The notes: generated by a model not told the origin, from the sequence alone. A DNA stretch of 64,000 nt from CAVXJN01 sp963773585 (GCA_963773585.1 CAVZBR010000008.1:85756-149755); one strand, 5' to 3'; positions 51,460 to 61,100 are shown, numbered from the stretch's first letter. A program made the numbers and translations.

Positions 51460-52416
51460 TCAGCGTTTCCGGCTCGGGCGGTGCACCACGATCCGCTCGC
51501 CGACGTCGACCCACAGCAGATCCACACCTTCGACCAGCGAGCAGTCGCAACGAGCCCCGAGCGGCTCGAGGACTTGCTTCGGCTCAATACCGAACAGCAC
51601 CCAATGGGTCAATACAGTCAGGCGCGGTCGCGTCTGCGCGAGCACCTTCGCCAAGCCCGAGGGTTCGGTGTGGTACCCGAGAACCCGTTGAAGGCGCGGA
51701 TTGTGGTCTGCGAGCCCCTCACGTGCAGCTGCCACCTCGTGAATCAGGAGGTCCGCGTTGCGCGCGTGTTCAATCAGATTCGCCGAGGGGCGCGTATCGC
51801 CTGAAATCACTACGCTGTGGCCGGCATAATCCACCCGGTAGCCCAACGCCGGGCGCACCGGACCGTGGTCGACGCGAAACGCGCTGACCCGAACATTGGC
51901 GTGTCGATAGACCACCCCTTCCTCCAGGTCCGCGCCATCCAGGACGCCCGCGGCCGGATCCAGTCCGAATTCGATGTCACTGCGCACTTTTCGGTCGAAG
52001 GCATAGGCGGCTTGCAGATGCCGGGCCATCTGCGTGGTGCCGAGCGGGCCGGATACGTGCAGCGGCCGGCTACGCTGCCAAATCCAACCAGTAAGCCACA
52101 GGTCCGGCAAGCCCACTACGTGGTCGGAATGCAGATGCGTAAGGAAGACCCGATCCACGTCTCCGGGCGCATAGCCTGCCTGCCAAAGCCGGCTAACCAC
52201 GTTACGACCGCTGTCGAACAGCAGCCTTTGATCGCCCGCTTGCACGAGCACGGCCGCCCCGGCGCGCGCCGGATCCGGCCGAGGGCCACCGGTACCCAGC
52301 AACACGACCTTGATCACCTCCGCATTCACGGCGCCTGAAGAAACCAAGGTGCAAAACAACACGATCGCAGCCACTACTCGCACACTATTTCTCCGCCACG
52401 CCCACCGCCTGTCTGC
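51460..52416 (-). CDS. Exported MBL-fold metallo-hydrolase (RNase Z/arylsulfatase-like)
   Basis: A protein of about 319 aa with a signal peptide ending near residue 33 (FCTLVSSGAVNA). The zinc motif is HLHSDH (FLTHLHSDHVVGLPDLWLTG), followed by VISGDTRPS and LTHWVLFG, which supply the remaining ligands. It resembles periplasmic relatives of RNase Z/AtsA-type hydrolases and does not look like the persulfide dioxygenase ETHE1. Its substrate is unknown. It is convergent with sco1 and divergent from the dsrE operon, so it may be unrelated to sulfur metabolism or may act on a sulfur ester (speculative). Confidence 0.88.
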   Translation of the reverse strand, partial: ADRRWAWRRNSVRVVAAIVLFCTLVSSGAVNAEVIKVVLLGTGGPRPDPARAGAAVLVQAGDQRLLFDSGRNVVSRLWQAGYAPGDVDRVFLTHLHSDHVVGLPDLWLTGWIWQRSRPLHVSGPLGTTQMARHLQAAYAFDRKVRSDIEFGLDPAAGVLDGADLEEGVVYRHANVRVSAFRVDHGPVRPALGYRVDYAGHSVVISGDTRPSANLIEHARNADLLIHEVAAAREGLADHNPRLQRVLGYHTEPSGLAKVLAQTRPRLTVLTHWVLFGIEPKQVLEPLGARCDCSLVEGVDLLWVDVGERIVVHRPSRKR

Positions 52417-52567
52417 CAAGCAAACCGCATACCAGCCGCTCGCAGAGCCTGCCGGTCACCGTATTGCGTCTCAGCATGAGTACACAGTGTTACCCCCGCG
52501 CCTCAGGCCTGTGCTGATGCGACACATCCCGGGCACTTTAACCCGTTGTTTTCATAAGCGTGTTTCC

Positions 52568-52583
52568 TTGGCACAGGGATTGC
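52568..52583 (+). promoter_or_regulatory. Sigma-54 promoter for the dsrE-tusA-sqr operon
   Basis: TTGGCAC (52568-52574), five bases, TTGC (52580-52583): an excellent -24/-12 match with GG and GC ten bases apart. The predicted start near 52595 is about 64 bases before the dsrE-like ATG. Confidence 0.85.
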
Positions 52584-52658
52584 GTCGGATTGTGAGCTAA
52601 ACTCGTTGCGATCGCCCCTCTGGCGATTGCCCCTTGTAACATGTTAATGAGGAAACCA

Positions 52659-53051
52659 ATGGCATCCGAACGAATCAGCGTCATGGTCGTTTCCGAGTCC
52701 CGCGAACGACTGCAGATGGCCGCCATGATAGCCTCGGTGGGCGCAGTGAGCGGGCACCCGGTCACCGTATTCCTGTCTATGAATGCATTGCCTTACTTCG
52801 CGCGCAACGCCGAAACCAAAGCGCCTGCGGAAGGACGTGTTGGTGAACTGCTGGAACAGAAGAACGCACCACCGTTCCTGGAACTGTTCCAGCAGGCAGT
52901 AGAGCTGGGAGACGCGCGCGTGTGTCCCTGTTCCATGGCCATGGACATTCTCGGCCTCGGCAAGGACGACTTGGCGCCATACGTCGACGAACCCCTGGGA
53001 CTTACTCGCTTCCTGGACGACGCCACCGGCGGGCAATTCTGGACCTTTTGA
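52659..53051 (+). CDS. DsrE-family sulfur-transfer protein
   Basis: A 130-aa DsrE/DsrF-fold protein: ISVMVVSESRERLQMAAMIASVGA, GHPVTVFLSMNALPYFAR and a conserved-type cysteine segment RVCPCSMAMDILGL (Cys89, Cys91). DsrE-like proteins accept persulfide sulfur from TusA; a tusA gene follows by 13 bases and sqr after that. ATG 52659 has GAGG at good distance; ATGs at 52641 and 52647 lack a site. A sigma-54 promoter precedes the gene. The precise subclass (DsrE2/DsrE3) is not resolved. Confidence 0.88.
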   Translation: MASERISVMVVSESRERLQMAAMIASVGAVSGHPVTVFLSMNALPYFARNAETKAPAEGRVGELLEQKNAPPFLELFQQAVELGDARVCPCSMAMDILGLGKDDLAPYVDEPLGLTRFLDDATGGQFWTF

Positions 53052-53064
53052 AGGGAGCGACACA

Positions 53065-53295
53065 GTGAGCGAAAAAACGGTTATCGATGCCCGTGGCACC
53101 TTTTGCCCGGGACCATTAATGGAACTCATCGCTGGGATTAAGCAGGCCGAAGTGGGCGAAGAGTTGGAAGTGCTCTCCAGTGACGAGGGTTCCGCCAATG
53201 ACATCCCTGAATGGGTCAACAAGGTAGGTCATGAGGTTGTAGAAAGCTTCCAGGCCGATGGCGTATGGCACGTCGTCGTGCGAAAAACAAAATAA
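53065..53295 (+). CDS. TusA-family sulfur carrier protein
   Basis: A 76-aa TusA protein with the family signature DARGTFCPGPLMELIAGI, Cys14 being the persulfide carrier, and an alpha/beta sandwich ending HEVVESFQADGVWHVVVRKTK. In sulfur oxidisers TusA moves sulfane sulfur between rhodaneses, DsrE and Hdr-like or Dsr enzymes. GTG start with GGAG upstream. It is placed between dsrE and sqr, so it probably receives sulfur derived from sulfide oxidation. Confidence 0.93.
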   Translation: MSEKTVIDARGTFCPGPLMELIAGIKQAEVGEELEVLSSDEGSANDIPEWVNKVGHEVVESFQADGVWHVVVRKTK

Positions 53296-53324
53296 TTGCC
53301 GTTCGAGCCACAGGAGGAAACACC

Positions 53325-54458
53325 ATGAAAATATTGATCGTAGGCGGCGGAATGGGTGGCACAATCTTGGCCAACAATCTCGCTCGCCGCTTGCAGCCGG
53401 AATTGGATCGCGGAACGGCACAGATCACCATGCTGTCCGCCAGCGAACGCCATATGTATCAGCCTGGCCTGCTGTACGTAGCTTTCGGTCGCATGGCACC
53501 GGACGAATTGTACCGCGACCAAAAGAGCCTTTTGGAGCCGGGGATCACTTTCCACGTTGATCCAGTCGAGACCTTCGCTCTGAGTGAAAACCATGTCGTC
53601 GCCAAGAGCGGCAAGCGTTATGACTACGACATCATAGCGATCGCCACGGGTTCGCGTGCGATGCCGCAGGACATTCCCGGCTTGGCGGAAAACTCCATCA
53701 ATCTTTACACCGAAGAAGCAGCGTTGAATTTCTACAAGACGCTGCGTGAGTTCGAGGGCGGCAGGGTCGTGGTAACCGTTGGCGTGCCGCACAAATGCCC
53801 GATGATCCCGCTCGAAGTGACATTCATGATGCGCGACTATTTCGCCGAACGGGGAATCCTGGACAAGGTGCAAATACATTACACCTATCCGATCGGCCGC
53901 CTGCACAGTCTGGAGCCGGTAGGAAAATGGGCGCAAAAGGAGTTTGACCATCACGGCATCACCTACGAGACGCTTTTCAACATGAAGGAAGTGGACGGCG
54001 CAAACAAGATCCTGCGCAGCGAAGAAGGCACTGAGACCAATTACGATCTGCTGGTAGCGGTACCACCTCATAAGGGTATGGAAGTGATTGAAAGTAACGG
54101 TCTGGGCAAGTCCGGGTGGATCCCGACCGACAGGCATCGCCTGAACATCGAGGGCCATACCAATGCCTTTGTTTTGGGCGACACCACCAATCTCCCAATC
54201 AGCAAAGCCGGGTCCACGGCGCACTTCGAGGCCGAAGCGCTGGCCGAAAATATTGCCTCGACGGTGAAAATCGGCACTGCGGTGCGTGACTACGACGGAA
54301 AGGTGTTCTGCTTCATCGAAGCCGGTAAGGACAAGGCGACATACGCCATGTTCAACTACAACAACCCGCCCGATCCGAAAGCCCCGACTAAAGGCGTGCA
54401 CTGGTTCAAGATGGCCTATAACCAACTCTACTGGGCCAGCGCCCGCGGGCTGCTATAA
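53325..54458 (+). CDS. Sulfide:quinone oxidoreductase-like flavoprotein
   Basis: A 377-aa FAD enzyme: VGGGMGGTILANNLARRL at the N-terminus, IIAIATGSRAMPQDIPGL, and the C-terminal FVLGDTTNLPISKAGSTAHFEA typical of SQR/FCSD. Cys158 (VPHKCPMIP) matches a catalytic SQR cysteine and Cys329 (KVFCFIEAG) may be the second; a third usual cysteine is absent, as in some divergent SQR types. The C-terminal tail (FKMAYNQLYWASARGLL) is amphipathic, for membrane contact. Role: oxidise H2S released by MtoX and reduce quinone. ATG 53325 has AGGAGG upstream. Confidence 0.88.
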   Translation: MKILIVGGGMGGTILANNLARRLQPELDRGTAQITMLSASERHMYQPGLLYVAFGRMAPDELYRDQKSLLEPGITFHVDPVETFALSENHVVAKSGKRYDYDIIAIATGSRAMPQDIPGLAENSINLYTEEAALNFYKTLREFEGGRVVVTVGVPHKCPMIPLEVTFMMRDYFAERGILDKVQIHYTYPIGRLHSLEPVGKWAQKEFDHHGITYETLFNMKEVDGANKILRSEEGTETNYDLLVAVPPHKGMEVIESNGLGKSGWIPTDRHRLNIEGHTNAFVLGDTTNLPISKAGSTAHFEAEALAENIASTVKIGTAVRDYDGKVFCFIEAGKDKATYAMFNYNNPPDPKAPTKGVHWFKMAYNQLYWASARGLL

Positions 54459-54468
54459 GGAGGCCGTC

Positions 54469-55224
54469 ATGAGTCAAACGCAGGACCAACCGAACGACGC
54501 CGAAGAGCAGACAGCGACCAACCAGGAACTGTATCGTCTCCTCGCCAGCGCCCGTGACGCCCTCACCGACGACATGGTGACCCGTCTGAGCGCTACCGCA
54601 ACCGATGGCCTGGATCTTCTGGACCGCATCAACCGCAGCGGCGTAGCCGACGCACTACCGACCCTGGCGCACATGGTCAAGAACGGCGACCTGGAACGGG
54701 TGGCCGGGCTCGCTCGTGTCATGGGTTCGGCTCAAGACGCGTTGACCGACGATATGGTATCTCGGTTGGCCCAGACCGCCGGTGACGGGCTCGACTTGTT
54801 GGACCGCGTCAACCGCAGCGGCATCGATCGCGCGCTACCTGCGATTACGGAACTGGTCAGCAACGGCGACCTGGAACGCTTGGTGGGATTGGCTCGACTG
54901 GCAGGTTCAGCCCAAGATGCGCTTTCGGACGATATCATCAACCGGTTCGCGTTAATTGCCGGCGAGCTGATGTGCCTTGTGGATCGGCTGGCGAGAAATC
55001 CCGGTTTTTTCCGTCTCGTGGAACTGCTGGGTCGACAAGACATTCAGTCGACGTTGGTCGACCTGCTTGAAGGACTCGGTCGCGCCCGGCAGGAAGTCGA
55101 AGATTCGCCCCGCTCCAAAGGCGGTCTTTCCGGGGTTCTGAAATTGGCGAAGAATCCCGACACCCACGACGCGCTCGTGTTCGCCGCCGCATTCGGACGT
55201 CAACTGCGGACCAAGCGCACATGA
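54469..55224 (+). CDS. DUF1641 protein with 60-residue internal repeats
   Basis: A 251-aa protein of the DUF1641 family, which is often encoded next to SQR or FAD-dependent sulfur enzymes. It contains tandem units of exactly 60 residues: ALTDDMV at 31 and 91 and ALSDDII at 151, each followed by GLDLLDR(I/V)NRSG and NGDLER in the first two units. The third unit decays into the conserved DUF1641 end (FFRLVELLGRQDIQSTLVDLL). Predicted all-helical, soluble. AAGGAGG precedes the ATG, ten bases after sqr. It may be a scaffold or partner of SQR (inference). Confidence 0.88.
   Translation: MSQTQDQPNDAEEQTATNQELYRLLASARDALTDDMVTRLSATATDGLDLLDRINRSGVADALPTLAHMVKNGDLERVAGLARVMGSAQDALTDDMVSRLAQTAGDGLDLLDRVNRSGIDRALPAITELVSNGDLERLVGLARLAGSAQDALSDDIINRFALIAGELMCLVDRLARNPGFFRLVELLGRQDIQSTLVDLLEGLGRARQEVEDSPRSKGGLSGVLKLAKNPDTHDALVFAAAFGRQLRTKRT
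54547..54906 (+). repeat. Two 180-bp tandem units inside the DUF1641 gene
   Basis: The coding sequence at 54547-54726 is repeated at 54727-54906 with the same 180-base period, and a partial third unit begins at 54907. At protein level most positions of the two units agree; at DNA level they have diverged, so the duplication is not recent. Confidence 0.8.
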
Positions 55225-55229
55225 AAGCT

Positions 55230-55267
55230 GCACCCGGCGTGCGCCGAACATCGCGCACGCCGGGTGC
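55230..55267 (+). terminator. Long hairpin ending the sqr operon
   Basis: A perfect 15-bp stem (55230-55244 with 55253-55267) around an 8-base loop, five bases after the DUF1641 stop. No T-run follows, but the size and position make a transcription stop very likely. Confidence 0.75.
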
Positions 55268-55585
55268 TCCAGGGCTTCAGTCTCGAATCCAGATCCAAAC
55301 CCGCAACGCCACCGAGCACGGACCGCCCCCGCGCGGAGCCGACTTTTGGCGGCCGGTCGCAGCCGGCGCTTACGCCGGCGGCCCATAACCACTACGCTGT
55401 GCTGGTTCAACCAGGATAAGTTTGGCGGCCCCGCGAGGGGCGGAAACGAAATCGGGCGCGCCTCTCCCATGCCGGCGAGATGCGGCTCCATAAACGCGAT
55501 GTGAGCATCCGAATCGTGCTTGCCGGTCGGCTGCCGCAGGGCGCTCAGTCAAGATCGGCCAGCTGCGTTGTCCAAGGCCGGATTG
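55268..55585. other. Intergenic, small inverted repeats only
   Basis: About 320 bases without a supportable gene. A 7-bp GCCGGCG/CGCCGGC hairpin with a CTTA loop at 55362-55379 is the only structure of note; it could end the opposing membrane-protein transcript. Confidence 0.45.
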
Positions 55586-56305
55586 TCAAATGACGGTGAG
55601 TATCATTGCATAAAGGCCTCCGCCCAATGCGAACGGCCAGAATCTGCTCTGGCGCTCTGCAGGGAGTTCTTCTTTCAGAACGTTAAGAACCACGCCTCCG
55701 GCCAAGAACGCGAACAGGAAACCTATGATGATCTTCGGCAAAGAAGCGAACACCCCTATTGTCCACCCGAACAGAACTGCGCCTGCGATAGCCCACCGGC
55801 CGATGGCATCGTACCGATTTTTCTGGTCCTCGCGCAGACCGTAATCATTGGTCACGAAATGCAGCGACATGGCGACAGTGTAGAGAGCCAGCGCCCATAC
55901 GCCTGCCTCTTCCCGGTGGAGCAACAGGTATCCTATGAGGACGTTGTAAATGGCGAACGAACCGACGTGCAGCCACAGGATTTCGGATTCGACCCGATCT
56001 CTGGGGCTTGATTTTCGCGACGCCTTCGCGGCGCGCTCCAGACCGTAGAAGAGCGCCAAGCCAGCGAAAGCAACAAGGTAGACCCAGGTTTCGGCGGCTC
56101 TGTTGCTGACGCCCAGCCCCTCGGCAAAAGTCTTCTGGTGCCCGCTCAGCTCGGGCAGAATGTGCAGGAATACGTAGGCGACAGCGATCCCCCCGGCGAA
56201 CGACAGCCACCGGCTGCGCGGCAGGACATCGAGGAACGTCAACTTGCCGATGAATACATGAATCAGGGCAAATGCGACAGCACAAGCCCCTGTCAAAATG
56301 AGCAT
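55586..56305 (-). CDS. Integral membrane protein, about eight helices, ZIP-like pattern
   Basis: A 239-aa polytopic inner-membrane protein. Helices include residues 1-23 (MLILTGACAVAFALIHVFIG), 33-52, 73-92, 113-130, 135-152, 172-190 and 195-212. VAYVFLHILPELSGHQ resembles the ZIP-transporter helix with an H-x-x-P-E metal site, and SLHFVTNDYGLRED has another buried His/Asp pair, so a metal transporter is possible; confidence in that is low. It stands alone, convergent with the sqr operon and 220 bases from the IS element. Confidence 0.7.
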   Translation of the reverse strand: MLILTGACAVAFALIHVFIGKLTFLDVLPRSRWLSFAGGIAVAYVFLHILPELSGHQKTFAEGLGVSNRAAETWVYLVAFAGLALFYGLERAAKASRKSSPRDRVESEILWLHVGSFAIYNVLIGYLLLHREEAGVWALALYTVAMSLHFVTNDYGLREDQKNRYDAIGRWAIAGAVLFGWTIGVFASLPKIIIGFLFAFLAGGVVLNVLKEELPAERQSRFWPFALGGGLYAMILTVI

Positions 56306-56524
56306 CTGCGATTGCTCCGGCTGAGACTATTCAACTGCGCAGGAACAGCGGCACGCGTCGTGCGATCCGTCCCGTGCGGCCGCGATCGAGCACGCGCAGC
56401 TTGCGCCTGGCGATTGGCTGAGTGTACCCGCGCAAACGGCGCGACGCTGCGCTGCGCCATGTCTGCTCGGTTTACGCGCCCCTGAACCAGCCAAACAAGC
56501 CACAGACATAACGCGGCCTGCTTA

Positions 56525-56544
56525 CGTCCTATTTTGTTGAAAAA
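56525..56544 (+). repeat. IS terminal inverted repeat, left
   Basis: CGTCCTATTTTGTTGAAAAA, matching the complement of 58114-58133 with one mismatch at position 10. Confidence 0.85.
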
Positions 56545-56663
56545 TAGGGAGGAGAGGACGATTCACGGCCGTTGAGAACGAGGGAGAGCGGTATTTTCTT
56601 CGGGTTTTTCCATCATCTCGTTCAGATGATGGGTTTAAGGTGAGTGGTCGGGGTGAAAGTGCC

Positions 56664-58045
56664 TCAAATAGGCGCAGCTATCCTGTGACTTGGTGGCGGT
56701 TTACTTAGCAGCTTGGCCAGCCTGCGAAGATTTTGCGCCGTTGCCGCAAGGAGGAATTCGTCATGCGCCCCACTCAGTCCGCGCAATCGTAGACGATCCA
56801 ACTTCAGGATACGCTTGAGATGCGCGAACAACATCTCGACTTTTTTTCGATCTTTTCGTGACCCTTGTACGCGTCAGTGTGAGCGATCGCACGCGCAACA
56901 TCACGCGACGACTCATAGATGCTTCTGGCTATTTTTCGATGTGACGTATTCGGGCAACAGCGCGCTTTGTAGTCGCACGCTCCGCAATCGCGTTGGCTAG
57001 CGCGGTAAATGATGGTGTTCGCCTTAGTAATGCCCGTGCGCAGATTTTTGAAAGCACGTCGACGGCGCTCTAGGAGTTTGCCTGCCGGACATTGGTACCG
57101 GTCGGCCTCGGTCTGCCATGTGAAGTCAGATCGGCCGAACAGACCCGCGTTGCCTTCGGATCTGTCCCACACTGGAATGTGCGGCTCCAGTTGCTTCTCC
57201 TCGACCAGGCAATTCAGCATGGGTGCGGTACCGTAAGCCGTGTCCCCGATCAGGCGCTGCGGCTTGATAGCGAAGCGCTGCTCAACCCGTTCGATCATGG
57301 TCTTGGTCGATTCGACCTCCGGCGTCCTATGGGCTGTGGTCGCCTCGACATCCATGATGATCCCATGGTCTGTGTCGATGAGATAGTTGGTCGAGTAAGC
57401 ATAGAAGGCAGGACCTCCAGGTGCAGCAGTGTAACGAGCTGCGGGATCTGTCGCCGAGATTTTCCTGGCAGTCGTTTCTCCCTGAGCCTCGTCCTCATTC
57501 AGCGACTGAAGATACTCACGCACCGCTCGCGAGCCACCGCCACTGCCCCAATCATCGTCGTCTTCTCGGTGACGCTGCCGGCTTGCATCGGCCTTCACGA
57601 CACTCGCATCGATCGCGAAACCTTCGCCGCCTACCAAGCCTTCCTTCATGCAACGTTTCAGCACCGTCTCGAAGAGGTGCCGAAAGGCGTTGCTCTCGCG
57701 AAATCGTCCATGCCGATTCTTGGAAAACGTAGAATGGTTCGGTACGTTGTCTTCTAAGCCCAAGCGACAGAACCAGCGGTAAGCAAGGTTGAGGTGTACC
57801 TCCTCACACAGTCTGCGTTCCGATCGAATCCCGAAACAATAGCCGATAATCAACATCCGGATCATCAGTTCCGGGTCGATCGATGGGCGGCCGGTGTGGC
57901 TATAAAATTCGGCGAGCTAGTAGCGGAGATCGCTTAGATCGAGTACCCGATCGATACCGCGAAGCAGATGGTGCTGAGGGATGTGCTCTTCAAGGCTAAA
58001 GGCGTAAAACAGAGATTCCTGACCGTCGGTCTGATTCCCCATCAT
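56664..58045 (-). pseudogene. IS1182-family transposase, interrupted
   Basis: The start at 58045 (MMGNQTDGQESLFYAFSLEE) has GGGAGA upstream. The frame meets an amber codon (57917-57919, after DLSDLRY), continues in frame as LAEFYSHTGRPSIDPELMIRML, a hallmark of the family, and through the DDE region (FAIDASVVKADAS, LIGDTAYG). It then leaves frame at an A7 tract (56841-56847 on the plus strand); the last 60 residues (VEMLFAHLKRILKL ... LLAATAQNLRRLAKLL) are in the -1 frame. The tract gives A-AAA-AAG in the right phase for -1 slippage, but the amber codon argues for simple decay. Confidence 0.85.
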
Positions 58046-58113
58046 GCAAGGGTTCTCCCTTTGTTCTTGTTGTCCGCATTTTACCCGATGCGGCAACAAA
58101 ATTCGCGGGAGTT

Positions 58114-58133
58114 TTTCAACAGAATAGGACGAC
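58114..58133 (-). repeat. IS terminal inverted repeat, right
   Basis: Read on the minus strand it is CGTCCTATTCTGTTGAAAAA, the partner of 56525-56544. Confidence 0.85.
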
Positions 58134-58184
58134 AGCGACCATTTTTGGGCCGCCGTCGGGCTCCGGTGGACGGGTATTGGAGCG

Positions 58185-61100
58185 TCACTGCTGTCCGTTG
58201 CCGGCGGACCTCAATAACGATTCGATATCGGCGAGTGAGACTGGCTTGACAAGATGATGATCGAATCCCGCCTCTTTCACTCGGCGGCGGTCCTCCTCCT
58301 GCCCCCATCCGGTAACGGCGATCAGTAGCACGCCTCCCGCTGCGTTCCTCGCGCGAATGCTGCGCGCGACGTCGTAGCCATTCATCCCCGGCATGCCGAT
58401 GTCGAGGAGTACCGCGCGAGGCTGGAATGCCTCGATCATTGAAAGCGCAGACCGCCCGTCGTGTGCCGTGCGCACGTCCGCTCCCCGCGTGCTCAGCAAC
58501 ATGGCAAGACTCTCCGCCACATCCGGATTGTCGTCCACCACCAGGATACGCCGCCCCGCGAGCGAGGCCCGCTCTGTCCGCCGCTCTCGGCTGGGCTCCA
58601 CATCCGCTCGCGCCTCGTGCAGCGGCAAACAAACGATGAACTCGCTCCCACACCCCGGGCCGTCGCTCCGCGCTTGGATGGTTCCCCCATGCAGTTCGAC
58701 CAAGCTGCGCGCCAGTGTGAGGCCGATACCGAGGCCGCTGGCGCGCACGGGATCGGCCTGCCGGAAGAGGCTGAACACGTCCTCCAGCATGCCAGGCGCG
58801 ATACCAAGACCGTCGTCCCGTATCGTTATTCGCGCCTGCGAGTCTTCCCGCGTCACCGCGATCCAGATCCGCCCGTCGTCGCTGGTGTACTTGACGGCGT
58901 TGTTCAGCAGATTCGAGACAATTTGTGCCAAGCGGATGGGGTCCGCCTCCACCATCAACGACTCGGAAGGAAAATCGACCGACACTTGACGAGCGCCGGC
59001 AAAAGACGCCGTGCACACCTCTACGGCCCGGCGCACCGCTTCGACCACGTCGACCTGCTCCCGGCGCAGCGCAACCTTCCCGTGACTGATGCGCGAGACA
59101 TCCAGAAGGTCATCGACCAGCCGAACCAAATGGACCATCTGGCGCTGCATTATGTCCAGGGTTCGATCCCACCTGGGCACGCTGCCATCGGTCAGGCGCA
59201 GCAGTTCCATTCCAGACTGGATCGGCGCCAGCGGGTTTCGGAGCTCGTGGGCCAGGGTGGCCAAAAACTCGGTCTTCCGCTGGTCGGCTTCGCGGACTGC
59301 CTCTTCCGCGCGCTTGCGCTCCGTCACATCCACAGCGACGCCGGGGAACGCGATCGCCCGACCGCCCTCGTCGGTCTCCACCCGGCCGCGCGCATGAATC
59401 CAGCGCACGCGACCGTCAGGGTGAACGACTCGATATTCCTTCTCATAGAGACTGCCGTCGGCGACCGCGCGCTGAACTTCGGCCACCACATCGGCGCGAT
59501 CATCCTGGTGGACGCAATCGACGAACACCTCCAGCGGAACATCGTGATCGGCCTCGCTCAGGCCGAACAGCTTCAGGATGTTGCGGTCGCCGCGCATCCG
59601 ATTGTTCGATACGTCCCAATACCACACGCCCACCTCGGTGGCCGTCAACGCGGTTTCGAGGCGCTTCTTCGCCACGCTCAGCGCACTTTCGGCTTCGCGC
59701 TCGGCGGTCACGTCGCGCAAGGTGACGACGGCCAGCAGCAGGCGTCCATCCGGATCGTGGACCGGGCTGCCGCCATACGATCCGATCCAGCTCTTGCCCG
59801 TGTCGGCACGGCGCACGCGCACCTCGTAAGCGCGAAACGTCTCACCGCGCAGTGCCCGCCCGATCGGCCAGGCGTCCGTCGGCAGCGGCCGGCCCTGCAG
59901 ATCGAAAAGCTCGAAGACGTCGGTCAGCGTTTCAAGGTTCCGCCGCAGACTCTCAACCGTTTCGAACCCGTGGATCTTCAGCGCAGCTGGGTTCATGTCC
60001 AGCAGGTTGCCATTAGGATCGAATACCACGAGACCTTCGGTCATCTGGTCGAAAATCGCCTGCGATTGCGCCAGGGTCCTCGTGAGAATGCCTTGTGTAT
60101 GCTTGCTCTCGGTGATGTCCTGCATCAGAAACACGATGAGCGATGCGCCCCTTGACGTCGCTGCCACGGATACGGCGCTGTAGGCGATGTAGCGCTCTTC
60201 GCCGTCGTGCCGGCGCAGTCGCACCTCGTATTGCGACACATACTCGCCGCGAAGCGCCCGTGCCAGCGGCCATTCCTCCGCGGGCATGTGCCGGCCGTCG
60301 GGGTAATACAAGTCGAACTTCTCCCGGTATCCCTCCAGGCTACCAGGCATTGCATCGGCGCTCGCGAGTCCGTGCATCTGCAGCGCCGCCGGGTTGAGCG
60401 AAAGGGTGCGGCCAGCTAGATCAGTAACACCGATGCCGACCGGCAGCTGATCGACGATGGCGATGAGCTTGGCCTCGCTCTCGCGAAGCGCGTCCTCGTT
60501 GCGCTTGCGCGCCGTGATGTCCGCGCTCGCCCCTACGAAGCCCAGGAACGTGCCATCCGGAGACAAGCGTGGGCGGCCCCAGGACTCGATCCAGCGCCAC
60601 TCGCCGTCGGCGGCCCGCACCCGCACTTCGCGGTGAAACGGTCGGCGGTCCCGTATACATGCGAGAAATTCATCGCGATACGCGTCCGCATCTTCGGGGT
60701 GCATCCGCAGCTGCCAACGGTCTCCCGTCATCTCTTGCGGTGTGACGCCAAAGAACTCGCAGAAGGTCTGGTTCACAAACTCCTGGGCGCCGCGTGCATC
60801 GTGAACCCAGATGATCAGCGGCAGACCGTTCGCCATCACGCGAAAACGTTCCTCACTTTCACGCAGCGTCTGCTCGGCCCGCTTTCGGGCGGACACATCC
60901 CGGGCGATCACCTGGACTGCGGTATCTCCATCCCAGGGAATCGGTGCTTTGGCGACCTCCACCTCCACGTGGGTGCCATCCAGGCGCCTCCACTCGTACT
61001 CGACCAAGGGGGTGGTCTGCCCGGAAAGCGCCAACTGAATGCGCTCGCAGACATGCTCGTGATTGACGGGATCGGTAATCTCCAGGGGCGATCGGCCCAC

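Larger units (their letters stand above)
56525..58133 (-). mobile_element. Decayed IS1182-type insertion sequence
   Basis: A 1,609-bp element bounded by 20-bp terminal inverted repeats that match at 19 of 20 positions (56525-56544 and 58114-58133, outer ends CGTCCTATT). It carries one transposase gene on the minus strand, broken by an amber codon and a frame change. No target-site duplication could be recognised at the edges. It lies 51 bases past the end of the hybrid kinase gene and does not interrupt a gene that I can see. Confidence 0.88.

Noticed and set aside
51460..52416. ETHE1-type persulfide dioxygenase
   Set aside because: It has an MBL HxHxDH motif but also a signal peptide and an RNase Z-like sequence pattern; no ETHE1 features were seen.
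58461..60155. A 564-codon plus-strand open frame
   Set aside because: It is fully antisense to the five-PAS kinase, whose domains are unmistakable.
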